DNA of 64,000 bases. Source: Lepidostoma basale (Eukaryota > Arthropoda > Insecta > Trichoptera > Lepidostomatidae). Position numbers and translations under genes: made by a program. Below are positions 54,160-64,000 of this stretch, in pieces (position 1 is the stretch's first letter; each line of letters starts with the position of its first letter). The notes under the pieces are model-generated. The model saw nothing but the letters and a program-made list of their open reading frames with translations, was not told the origin of the DNA and ran no database searches. The stretch is from NCBI GenBank assembly GCA_022606425.2, contig JAHDVF020000440.1:248001-312000 (forward strand). The letters run 5' to 3'.

Positions 54160-57100
54160 ATGGGTGATAATGTGGTTGAGAGTTTAGAAAAGATCAATAT
54201 AAATGAAAAGGCATGATTTTCATATTTTTATCGTAATCAAAATATAATATGTTGACTCTTTACACGCTTCGTTCCATCCGCAAATCTGTTTGCAGGAGTT
54301 TCGCTACTTTGGTTTGTACGATATAAATTTCGACCACATTCGAACGTGCTGTTAATAATATCCTCGTTTTAATCAGAGCGTAGTGTAGAAAATTTGCCGA
54401 TTTAACAATATCTTGTGTTGCTGATAATTATAATTGATAACTTTTTGAACTTGAAATGTTTTGTATTGACATTTCATGTGCCGCATTTTCATAACCTATC
54501 CAATACAATAAATCGTTCCGCCGAGTGACGCAATTTAGGCAACGCATGCAGTTACGATACAAATAATAAATGTTGATTGTTTTATCACCTCTCCCAGCAC
54601 ACCTGTTTAATTTATCAAATAAATGTTTTTATTCTTTTAAATTTTTGTGAAATATGTTCAGTAACTGCATGCGTGGTTTTCATTGATTATTGTGCAAAAT
54701 AAAACAAAAATAGCTTGAAATTATATTATTAGTCATTTCATAAAAAATCATTGTATACAACGCATAAGGTTCTCTAGTGTATATTGCATAATTATTTCAC
54801 CATATGACTGATGAAATGTGATCTTGAAATTAACAACCTTTCTTTTCAAATAAAAAATATGTTTTATAGATTTCAAAGTAAACAAAAAATTATCAATTAA
54901 AGCAAAAATGGCCGTTCACAATGGAGTTTTAGTACCAACCCTTATTTATGGAAGTGAAGCATGGAACTGGCAGAAGAAGGATGAGTGAAAAAAAAATGTG
55001 GTAGAGATGAGATCCCTTAGATGTATGTTCATACATTCATTCATTTCTCGGCGCTACATCCCGGTTTGGGACTTGGCCTCCTCCACAACGGTCCTCCGCT
55101 GACTTCTGTCTTTGGCCATCTCTCTCCGTTCCCCAGCTCCTACCATTTTCTCCCTATCTTGTTCCACGCAATCCGCCCATCTTTTCCTCGGTCTGCCTCT
55201 TGGTCTCTTCGCGAGTTGTATGTGTGATGAAAATATGTATGACTGAATTTCAAATGCTGACGTAAGGAAGGAATGTAGAGTGGAAGAAAGTTTTATGAAC
55301 AAAATTATGAAAGGATCACTACTTTGGTTTGGACATATGGGACGCACGGATGAAAGAAGAATGGTTAAGAAAGTAAAAGGTGTGAATGGAGTACTCCGTA
55401 TCATGGGAGATCTAGGAAAACTTGTTATGACCAAAAACTAACTAACTAACCATCACGCCGTCTTTCCGAAGGAGTAGGCAGAAGGAATGGACTGCCACAC
55501 TTTTCTTTCCTGACATATATATCTCGATTCCTCAACATTCATACATCGTGTCATGCACGCGCTACATCGTTAACATATACTTTTTTTACCATTCTTTCTT
55601 CATTCATTCTTTCCATGTGTCCAAACCATCTTAATGATCCTTTCATTATTTTGTTCATAACACCATCATTCGCACCGCATTCACTTTTTATATTTTCATT
55701 TGACACGCTATCATACACAGAATATCTACACATTCGTCTAAGAGATCTCATATCTACTGAATTTATTCTACTTTCATTCTTCTTTTGCCAGTTTCACGCT
55801 TCACTTCCATACATAAGGGTCGGTACAAGAACACCAGTGTGCACTGCCATTATAACTTTTTTGGATAGGTTTTTGTTTGCGATAAAAACTTTAAGTTCAC
55901 TTTGTTGCCTGCCCCAACCCTTCTTTCAATATCTCTCTCCACTTTTGTAAACATACTTCCCATTTGGGTTACCCCACACAAACTCATCTACTTGTTCCAA
56001 ATTTTCACCAAATTAACCAAATTTTCACCAAATTAACCAAATTTTCACCAAATTAACCAAATTTTAAAGGTTGGCCATGTTAGAAGTCAGAATAATTAAT
56101 TGACATGCGTGTATGACTCGCTGTATGAATATGGAGGAAGCTAGAGAGGTGTGTCAGGATTGAGTAGTAAGACAGTCCATTCTCTCTGTCTACCCATTCA
56201 GGGAAACGGTGTGATGGTTTGTTTTTTGTTTGTTTAGATTGCAAAGTTCTTAAATAAAAATAATAACATATCGTGGGTATACTGGCAAAAAACGTTAAGT
56301 CTAAAATCGCTGTTTTGAGAAATCAATCATTTAAGTTTTCTTTAAATTTGAAACATATAAGTGTCGTTGTCAAAAGTCAATCGAGGGAATTTTTTTCAGC
56401 CGAAGACAATAAGTAGAGTTAACGTTTTTTTCCAGTACAAAAATGTTCAACAAGACTCTTCGAAAAATATTAAGTTTTTTGAAGCTTTTAGCCTGTATGA
56501 AATACCTTTTGTACGATTTAATGTTAAATTTATTTTTAAAACTAGAGAAAAAATCTGTTTCATTCGACTTCGTGTATTTTGCCAATTTGTAGAGCATTGT
56601 AAACTTTACAATACTGCATCACTAAGTCAAAACTGCCAATTTTCGACTTAACGTTTTTTGCCAGTATACCCACGATATACGCTTATATATCCAGTACCTA
56701 CTGTACTCAAATTATTATTTTTAAATATAACATGGCGTTCCTGTAATAATAATAATAATTTCATAGAAACTTAATGAGACATTGGAATATATCAGACCTA
56801 CCCATGAATGTATGTATTTTTTAAAAGATTTCTATGTTTTTAAAGACTGTTATATTCTACCTTACCAGGGAATTATCAAATGTTATCATTTTCACTCTCT
56901 GATAATATGATAAAACTTCCAGGAACTGTACCTCCCATAAAATTTCTAGAAATTCAACATTTTCATCAATAATAGTGTATTTTATTTTATTGGCCCATAA
57001 TAATAAAAGAAAATAATATTTTAAACTACTTCCACTTTTGTCTTTATTTCGACAGCTACCGGTTTCGCCAGGCTCGCTGGCATCGGCAGACTGGTCAGAC

Positions 57101-60100
57101 GGACAAAAGTGGAAGTAGTTAAAAAACATTGTTTTATATAATTATTATTTAAAATGAATTTCCATCAAGAGATTTCAGTACAATCATTTGATTATCTTCT
57201 TATTGGCCCATGTTATAGATTTATATTTATTCTGTATTCTTTTGTTATTACAAAGCTATTTGGTATTCTAAATTTTGAAAATAAATAGTTTTTCCTCAAA
57301 CCAGTACTTGTAATAAATTATTATGTTAATACACAGTATAAATTATTATGTTAATGGTTCATTTATTTCAGGGAGATCGTTTGCAATAGTCTTAGTAACA
57401 GTGCATTTACAAAAAAACTAAACGCTGTTTTTATTTTATATTGAAACATTGAAATAAACATATTTTTTTTGTTTAAATAAAAATTCTATCAGCTTCAAAT
57501 AAAGTCCATTAAATTTTTGTTGTTGCTTATTGACTGTTCTTAGAAAAACAATTAAGGATGTGACTAATATTCATAATTCTTCTTCATGGTTACAATCCTG
57601 AGGATTGGCCTGCAACAAGCTTCACTCCTTTCCTCCAGCCAGTCTCTTCATCTCTGTGTAACTGTCACAGCGTATGTCCCTAATCACCTGGTTCTTATAG
57701 GCGTTCCTTGGGCGGTCTCTGCAGTTCCTGCCCTCGTCCGTTCCCTCTGCAATAGTAATAAGCAGGCCCGGGTGCCTGATGTTATGGCCTATCCAGTTTG
57801 CTTGTTGCTGGTCAATTCTTTTGAGCATTTGACTCATTTCGTTTTGGATGTGTTCCGACCAATGAACCCCCATCAAGCGTCTGTAGCACCACATTTCAAA
57901 AGCAGCTAGACGTCTGCACTCACTCCAGCCAATGGTCCATGTCTCGTAGCCATACAGCATCATACTCCAGACAAAAGTCTTGATCAGATTTTTTCTGATG
58001 CTCAAATTAATGTTATATATTCAAGTACCTTTGTCTTTTTATTGAAGGGTATTCTGATTTGCTGTATCTTGTTTATGATTTCTGCCTTTGAGTGTCCATC
58101 TTGGGTTATTCTGCTGCCCAGATATACAAACTCTTTAAACGGTTTACTGCTTGTGCCACCCAGAACAACATTCACAGATCCATCGTCTCGCCCAACGACC
58201 ATACATTTCGTCTTGCCCTTGTTTATTGTCATATTATATTGCGATAGTGGAATATTTTGAAATCTTTAAGGCCTCGTTCAATTCAGTCTCTGAGTCTGCA
58301 AGCAATGCGATATCATCCGCATATCTAATCTGGTGTTTGGAAATTTCTGTTTTTGTGGCAAATTTGTGTTATTCGAATTCAAAAACAAAATCACAAACAT
58401 GTCCTTCCGCCGTTAAAATTAATTTATGTTCCTAATTTCGAGATAGTAGTAATTTTCTAATTACCAAGTATTTTAGAAGCTAATATCGTACACTCCGCCA
58501 ACGAGACCCAGCAACCAATCAGATAATGTTCTAACTAACTAACTAACCATCACGCCGCCTCTCCGGAGGGGTAGGCAGAAAGAATGGACCGCCACACCTT
58601 CCTTCCTCTACATTCATACATCTTGTCATGCACGCACGTCAATTTCTTTGACTCCTTACGTGACCGACATTCAATATTTGATTGATTTGATCGTGCCACG
58701 TTTTCCTCGGCCTTTCTCTATTTCTAGCTTCTTCACCATTCTCTCTTCACTCATTCTTTCCATGTGTCCAAACCATCTTAACGACCCTTTAATTATTTTG
58801 TTAATAACACTTTCATTTGCACCGTATTCACTTCTTGTACTTGCATTTGACACTCTATCATATACAGATATTTGACACTCTATCATATACAGATATTTGA
58901 CACTCTATCATATACAGATATTTGACACTCTGACATTTGACACTCTATCATATACAGAAAGTATACATCAATGATGTAAATGGAGTGCGAAGTTGAGGCA
59001 GACCGAGGAAAACATGGCATGACCAAATTAATCAAATTTTAAAGGTTGGTCATGTTAGAAGTCTGAGGAATCGACGTGCGTGTATGACTCGTTGTATGAA
59101 TGTGGAGGAAGCTAGAGAAGTTTGCCAGAATAGAGTAGTGTGGCGGTCCATTCTCTCTGCCTACCCCTGCGGAGAAACGGCGTGATGGTTTGTTTGTTTG
59201 TTCATATACAGATTTATAGATTTAGATAGTGTTCTATAACCAATTTAGGAGGTGTTAGTAAAATTATTGCAAATAATTTCCCTGAAGTGAATAAACTATA
59301 TTGTACTACTGTGGGTGTTTAGGTATGGTATTTAATTTTATATTTTTAATTTTAGGCGAAATTGAAGAAGGCCAAGATTGCAGCCGCAAAAGGCGACAGT
59401 GGTCTTCTGAAAGAGTTGAATCCGCTGCCGGATTTCATTCAAAGCAGGCTGACACTATGGGACAAGCTAAAGGCGGAGTACGTAGCGGAGTTGGCCAGCA
59501 AGCCGGAGATGACCATAGCCGTCACACTGCCTGATGGCAAAGTTATCGAGGGACAGGCATGGAAAACCAGCCCGTTTGATGTGGCTAAAGGAATTAGGTA
59601 TTTTTACATTTCTTACGCATAATTAAAATATGTATTTTAATGAAGACCACAAGAAAGAAGTACCTAATTTGTGGTGTGACCCTTAACCCTGATGAAACTC
59701 CGGAGGGAGTGGAACCGGTTAGTTCTATAAAACAAAATAAAGTGGTATAAAAACAACGTACACAAGTGTTTTGAATTATTTTTGATTTGTTATATTTTGC
59801 ATGATACGAAAACATTATGTCTAGGTAATATAAATTCAAATTGCTGCCAAATCAGATTTTTTAGATTTGCTTTTGCACTTTTCTTATTCAGTCTGTGGAC
59901 GTCCATTTCTGAACATAGGCCTCTTCCATTTGGTTCCACGTTGCTCTTTCCTAGGGCATCACTATCTAGTTTCATTCTGTGAACGTCATTCTACATTGTT
60001 CCTACCTTGTCTGTGGTCTCCCCATGTTTCTTTTGTATTGTCTTGGTCTCTACTGCAGTAGAATTTTTTTTCCCTTTTAGTTTGACCTCTGGCAATATAG

Positions 60101-63100
60101 CTTCCTCATTGCCATTCATATGAGACATTTTCTCTTATCGTATTAGTTACTCTGGTTCTGCAACATATTATTTCATTTTGCACTTTATCCCACAAGCTTA
60201 GTCTTAATTCAATTGTCTTTTGGCAGACTCGGAGTCAGTTGGCATTGGTGATGGTATTATAAGTTATTTCAAGGCCATATGTTGCAATCATAAACTATTG
60301 TTTTAGTTAGGTGGCAATTTTAGAATCTCTTGTATAACTTAGTTTACCAAAAACATTTCTTCTTCGACGTTCAAACTCTTAGTGGGTCTTAGCCTCCTCC
60401 AAGAAACAATTCCATCCCGTCCTGTCTCTGGCCGCCACCTCCCAGCCTTGCTGCTCCAGGATCAGACAGTCTGCCATGGCACCATCCAAACATCGCAGTC
60501 TTGGCCTGCCGACGCTTCTTGGCCCTAAAGGATTGTCAAACAACACTCTTTTGAGGAGCTTCAGATCCCCCTTACGGGCAAGTGCCCTAGCCAGCGCAGT
60601 CTGTTAATTCTTTATAAACTTCACTATTTTGACATCCTGGTAATATATCGTAGAGCTCTGCGTTGTATCTTCTTCTCCACTTCTTCTTGTTATAAATGTA
60701 TATTTTTTAAACAATGTGTATACTAATGGGATAATGTGTACAGTCAGGGCCTGGCAACCAATACGGTTATTGCCCGTGTGAATGGAACTCTTTGGGATCT
60801 TGAGCGACCCCTGGAGGCAGACTGCCGGCTGGAGTTGTTGAACTTCAACGAACCTGATGCCCAGCAGGTCTTCTGGCACTCCACGGCACATATCCTCGGC
60901 GAGGCGCTTGAGAGGGTGAGTGAATATTACAAAGTTAATGCATACCGAAATGCAAATATGCTTTCTAAAATACACAATATTTTCACACTTTAGACAATGT
61001 ATTATTTTGACTTGTTTTAACATTAATAAATGTATTAAAACTGGAAAATTATATGAGACAAATTGTGCACATTTTGAAAAAGATATTCAAGTATTTATAA
61101 TTATAATATTTAAAGACAATTTTTATTAATTAGGTACTATTCTTTTTACAATATTATTTGCATAGAAATAATGTTAACAGATAGATTTTTTTTGTAGGTT
61201 TATGGCGGCTGTCTATGTTACGGGCCACCCATCGACGGAGGATTCTATTATGACATGTTTCTTCCAGAACAAGGGGTAATTATTTTTATAAATAGGTGTC
61301 ACATATTTTTATATCAACAGTTATCTGAATTATTTAAGTCTTTGCCAAGAAGTTTAAATTTAATGTTATTATATTTATGGTTGTGGCAAATAAATGATTA
61401 ATTTGTAATATCCGATATGAAAATATTATTTTATAAGAAAAAGTGCAAGAAGGTTACAAAAATGAATTTTGATATAAAATGTACCCATCAATCAATCAAT
61501 TAAGTAACCCTAACAATGTGAAATAGCACTGAAATATTATTGTTCACAAAACCATCAAGATATGCTATCGACAATCGTCATTGCCTTAAAGATGCTCAAA
61601 TTAGTAATTATATTGTTCAAAATAATTCATTTTGCTTATACGAACATGTGAAAGTAAGAGAGAACGCCCATCCGGTAAATAATCTGCGCAGTATATCTTA
61701 CGCACGAACAATGAAATAATATATTTTTTAATTTTTCAAAATTAATAACAGATTTCCGAGTGGTATTTTGAAAAACAAAATAGAAGAAACAATTTAGTAC
61801 ATGGTTAAAACATTAGTTTTATTATAAGTATGTATAATGATTACAGATTTCATCAACTGACTTTCCATCCTTGGAGAGTTTGATGAAGAACATAGCGAAG
61901 GAGAAGCAGCCGTTTGAGCGTCTGGAGGTGTCCAAGGAGAACCTGTTGGAGATGTTTGCTTATAATCCCTTTAAGGTGCGAATCCTTAAGGAGAAGGTGG
62001 ACACACCCAGCACCACTATTTACCGCTGCGGTCCGCTTATTGACCTGTGCCGGGGCCCACACGTGCGTCACACCGGAAACATTAAGGCGCTCAAGGTCAC
62101 CAAGGTAAAATGAACGCTTTTTCAAAACTATTATCATGTCTATGTATGATACGGCCATATAAAATAGCGACTAAACTCTTTTAGTTACCTAATGTGATGA
62201 TTAATAAATACTGTAACAATAGACAATTTTTTTTAAAACATTGTATTTTAACAATATTTTATTGCACTTTTCACAAACAAGTTTCGGGACCTAGACACCA
62301 GGTGTGTGCTAAACATTCCATTTTTGTTTCAATACATTGTATTGTGTTAAATAAAATGTCTTCTGTTTTTGATTATACCCAGAGCTCCTCCACCTATTGG
62401 GAAGGAAAGGCTGATGCAGAATCCCTTCAACGAGTATATGGGATCTCTTTCCCTGACTCCAAGCAGCTCAAGGAGTGGGAGAAGATTCAGGAAGAGGCTG
62501 CCAAGAGGGATCACAGGAAAATTGGAAAAGTAAGATTTTATATTTGTTATTCATGTTTTACAGTCCCTGAAAAATACTGAAAATTCCATTTGAAACTAGG
62601 TATTTTGAAATGTGCATTTACAAGGAGCTATAAACCCGTTATCACAGTATATTTGTTATGACGAAACATGAAAACCTATTTGATACACTTCGAAAATACA
62701 AATTTTAAAATATCAAATTTTTGTTTATACCAATATTACAAGATTTAAAATTATTTGATACAACTTCTAACAATAAATTTTTCATATCGTATATTGGCTT
62801 TTTTATACCTATATATTAGATTGCTCTTAAATTTATAAAACTGGAGAACTGAAAAATTATCATGTTGGTTATTGATATTTCTTTATTGTCCCATCATGAC
62901 GTATGGAATAGAAGTCAGAGCCGATACCAATAGGACTAAGAACCTTCTTACAGTAGCAGAAATGCGAACCCTACGCTCCATCGCAGGCAAAACCCTCAGA
63001 GATCGGATCAGAAATGAAACGATACGGTCTGTCTGTGGTGTTGAGGACATAGTAAGATGGGGAAGAAGCAGAAGGCGCTTTTGAAGAGACCATGTGGACC

Positions 63101-64000
63101 GCATGGAGAATACAAGAATTTAAAAAATTGTTAAAGATGAAAACCCAAGCAGCAAGAGATTACCAGGAAGGGTGTCAAAATGATGGAGAGATGGCTGGAC
63201 ATCATCATCCCAGGACAGCTCACAGTCATAAACAGATCATACGACCTAAACTTGGAGGAAGAAGAAGATGATAAGATATATTTAGTCTTTACAATATATA
63301 TTTATTTATATTCTTCATGTTCTACAGTTGGTACCGGTTTTGGCAGCTTGTTGCCGATAAACTGAAGATAGCAGCGAGTTGCTGAAACCGGTCACAACTA
63401 GAATAAATTTTTCATTATTTACTAAAGAATTGAAAATAAGCATCTCATGTTTTAATGTTAACTCTAAATATTTGTTTCCAAATGATTGAAAACATTGAAA
63501 TCATTTTGATTTGGATTATTACTAATATTGTTTTGTTGAATAGCTCTTTACATCATTACATCGCGAGCCAAATCGATGTAAAGGGTGGAAAAAAGAACAT
63601 AATATACTCACATAACAATTCTATTAACCTAGAACCATGTGAATAGAATTGCTCTTATAGTTAGGATATTTACGAATTCACTATAACTGCATCTAAAGAG
63701 GTCTATTTCAGATTGCTGCCACTTCATTTAGAAGATGAATTGCATTCAATACAGATCTTCGAACCAATTCCGTGCGGCAATTTGGGACATGAAATTAGAT
63801 ATGCTCCCTTGCTTGATTCATGTGATCCTTGAAGAGTTTGCGGTTTGACTGCCATATTATGAATTTTTTAGGAGCAAGAGCTGTTCTTCTTCAACGAGCT
63901 CTCCCCTGGCTCGTGCTTCTTCCTGCCGCGCGGTGCGCACATCTACAACACGCTGTGCAAGTTCATACGCGAGCAGTACGCTCGGCGAGGCTTTCAAGAG
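54160..64000 (+). CDS. TARS1: Threonyl-tRNA synthetase, cytoplasmic (5' part, 7 exons, 359 codons in window)
   Basis: Exons: 54160-54210, 59356-59597, 60744-60915, 61198-61275, 61847-62104, 62383-62529, 63872-64000 (continues). The first exon ([17 protein letters not shown]) joins in phase 0 through a GC donor, and the others use GT/AG. A Lys/Ala-rich extension precedes the TGS domain (about residues 65-130: [35 protein letters not shown]). The editing domain follows: HSTAH with His143 and His147, [13 protein letters not shown], then [16 protein letters not shown] with Cys249 and His253, the four zinc/editing residues of the family. The window ends at the start of the catalytic core ([16 protein letters not shown]). 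The enzyme charges tRNA-Thr and hydrolyses mischarged Ser-tRNA-Thr. No mitochondrial leader is evident. The symbol follows the vertebrate name. Confidence 0.95.
54880..55430 (+). mobile_element. RTE-like LINE fragment split by a second LINE
   Basis: Plus RTE sequence (GTACCAACCCTTATTTATGG, AACTGGCAGAAGAAGGATGA) stops at about 55022 and resumes at about 55226 (GACTGAATTTCAAATGCTGA...GGATCACTACTTTGGTTTGG). The intervening 55023-55225 is a minus LINE tail ([20 protein letters not shown]). It lies in synthetase intron 1. Confidence 0.75.
55434..55990 (-). mobile_element. RTE-like LINE 3' region
   Basis: Begins with (TAAC)n complement of the LINE tail. Minus ORF 55751-55551 encodes [40 protein letters not shown]. 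An internal deletion removes the [10 protein letters not shown] region. Confidence 0.8.
56000..56225 (+). repeat. Tandem repeat joined to an RTE-like tail
   Basis: Four copies of an 18-bp unit AATTAACCAAATTTTCACC (about 56000-56072) run into a plus LINE tail (GGTTGGCCATGTTAGAAGTC to ACGGTGTGATGGTTTG). The unit seems to come from the meeting point of two LINE ends: CAAATTTTCACC from the minus copy and CAAATTTTAAAGG from the plus copy. Confidence 0.7.
56269..56677. mobile_element. TIR element (TATCGTGGGTATACTGGC ends)
   Basis: About 38-bp inverted ends (56269-56306, 56640-56677) reading TATCGTGGGTATACTGGCAA inward. The interior 330 bp has no transposase signature. The open frames on both strands are AT-driven. 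It lies in synthetase intron 1. Confidence 0.7.
57031..57099 (-). repeat. Hammerhead-type repeat with substituted core
   Basis: Minus strand: GACCAGTCTGCCGATGCCAG, CGAGCCTGGCGAAACCGGTA, GCTGTCGAAATAAAGACAAA. Stem II and ACCGGT are intact, but core A6 is C (CTGCCGA) and the site nucleotide is A. A truncated plus copy (GACAAAAGTGGAAGTAGTT) abuts it. The upstream 56855-56975 holds a degraded TTCTAGAAG foldback. Confidence 0.6.
57570..58350 (-). mobile_element. LINE fragment inserted in the TIR element
   Basis: Minus strand, two frames: [50 protein letters not shown], then [54 protein letters not shown]. The order is the region after the RT palm in a CR1/RTE-type element. One frame shift near 58005. 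Confidence 0.85.
58531..59215. mobile_element. RTE-like inverted pair with a tandem repeat at the junction
   Basis: A minus copy (58531-58850; [13 protein letters not shown]) starts with (TAAC)n. Four copies of TTTGACACTCTATCATATAC (58848-58958) follow, then a plus copy (58958-59205) ends GGCGTGATGGTTTGTTTG. Same head-to-head geometry as 47905-48535. Confidence 0.75.
59662..59750 (+). repeat. Decayed hammerhead-type repeat
   Basis: CTGATGA (59689-59695), stem II ACTCC/GGAGT (59697-59701, 59706-59710), then GGAA where GAAA is required, and ACCGGT (59714-59719). Stem I no longer pairs. It is followed by AATAAAGTGGTATAA. Same family as 921-981, inactive by prediction. It lies in synthetase intron 2. 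Confidence 0.6.
59860..60230 (-). mobile_element. Probable LINE 3' fragment
   Basis: On the minus strand the 59890-59940 part reads like a LINE tail (W..MSEDGRPQTE-type, here [10 protein letters not shown]). The rest is too decayed to assign. Confidence 0.4.
60355..60705 (-). mobile_element. LINE C-terminal tail
   Basis: Minus strand: [60 protein letters not shown]. It stops just before synthetase exon 3. Same family as 14080-14385. Confidence 0.75.
62860..63275 (+). mobile_element. LINE C-terminal fragment in synthetase intron 6
   Basis: [55 protein letters not shown], then in another frame [12 protein letters not shown] and [11 protein letters not shown]. It ends in a GAAGAAGAAGATG-type tail. 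Confidence 0.8.
63305..63415. repeat. Inverted hammerhead-type repeat pair
   Basis: Plus motif: CTGAAGA (63362-63368), stem II AGCAG/TTGCT (63370-63374, 63379-63383; loop CGAG), GAAA (63384-63387), palindrome ACCGGT (63387-63392), C63393, and AATAAA downstream. The bases before the core do not pair with ACAACTAG after the site, so stem I is lost. The opposed copy (63325-63350) keeps ACCGGT and GGCA/TGCC. Confidence 0.5.
63530..63590 (-). repeat. SINE 3' fragment
   Basis: The complement of ACATCGATTTGGCTCGCGAT then GTAATGATGTAAAGAGCTAT matches the 3' end of the tRNA-derived SINE at 2888-3125, with the tRNA head missing. Confidence 0.65.

Larger units (their letters stand above)
57367..59286. 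mobile_element. Second copy of the 33731-34341 TIR element, split by two later insertions
   Basis: Left end CAGGGAGATCGTTTGCAATA and right end (inward) CAGGGAAATTATTTGCAATA match the intact copy, as do AACGCTGTTTTTAT, CTATCAGCTTCAA, the ACTCCGCCAAC...ACCAATCAGATA block and TTCTATAACCAATTTAGGAG. LINE sequence interrupts at about 57575-58350 and RTE-like sequence at about 58531-59225. Removing these leaves roughly one element length. Confidence 0.75.

Noticed and set aside
56361..56651. 96-codon plus-strand ORF
   Set aside because: AT-driven frame inside a TIR-bounded non-autonomous element, with an equally open opposite strand and no transposase motifs.

Overview
This is a window from an AT-rich animal nuclear genome, almost certainly an insect. 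The genes are split by spliceosomal introns, and the introns and spacers are packed with non-LTR retrotransposon tails, mariner/Tc1, pogo/Tigger and TTAA-flanked DNA transposons, tRNA-derived SINEs and many foldback elements. Several LINE tails (GHVARQ..., [22 protein letters not shown]) are of a kind common in Lepidoptera, so a moth or butterfly is my best guess, but the order is not proven by sequence alone.

Layout. (1) 1-1401 (+): the last two coding exons of an unidentified gene. (2) 1402-12350: spacer with foldbacks, a SINE, a pogo-like element and one possible minus-strand terminal exon at 7414-7497. (3) 12351-26072 (-): a complete 11-exon muskelin gene (808 aa). (4) 26073-37540: a transposon-rich spacer without a convincing gene. 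(5) 37541-53732 (-): a complete 12-exon fem-1 homolog B gene (668 aa). (6) 54160-64000 (+): the first seven coding exons (359 codons) of cytoplasmic threonyl-tRNA synthetase, running off the right edge. Genes 5 and 6 are divergent, with 427 bp between start codons. All exon joins in genes 3, 5 and 6 were checked by hand for frame and splice sites. The only non-GT donor is a GC donor in the synthetase.

Muskelin (a CTLH-complex scaffold) and FEM1B (a CUL2 substrate receptor) are both ubiquitin-ligase subunits. I see no sequence evidence that their adjacency is functional.

Most interesting non-genic content: a foldback at 815-1016 carries an essentially complete type I hammerhead ribozyme fold (921-981). 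Other foldback families in the window carry the same CUGANGA / stem II / GAAAC / palindromic stem III layout in decayed form. Such motifs are known from Penelope-like and other small retroelements. A second highlight is an uninterrupted ORF in a muskelin intron (21827-22198) that looks like an endogenous copy of a bunyavirus-type nucleoprotein. Nested insertions at 36710-37291 and 57367-59286 give a relative chronology of transposition.
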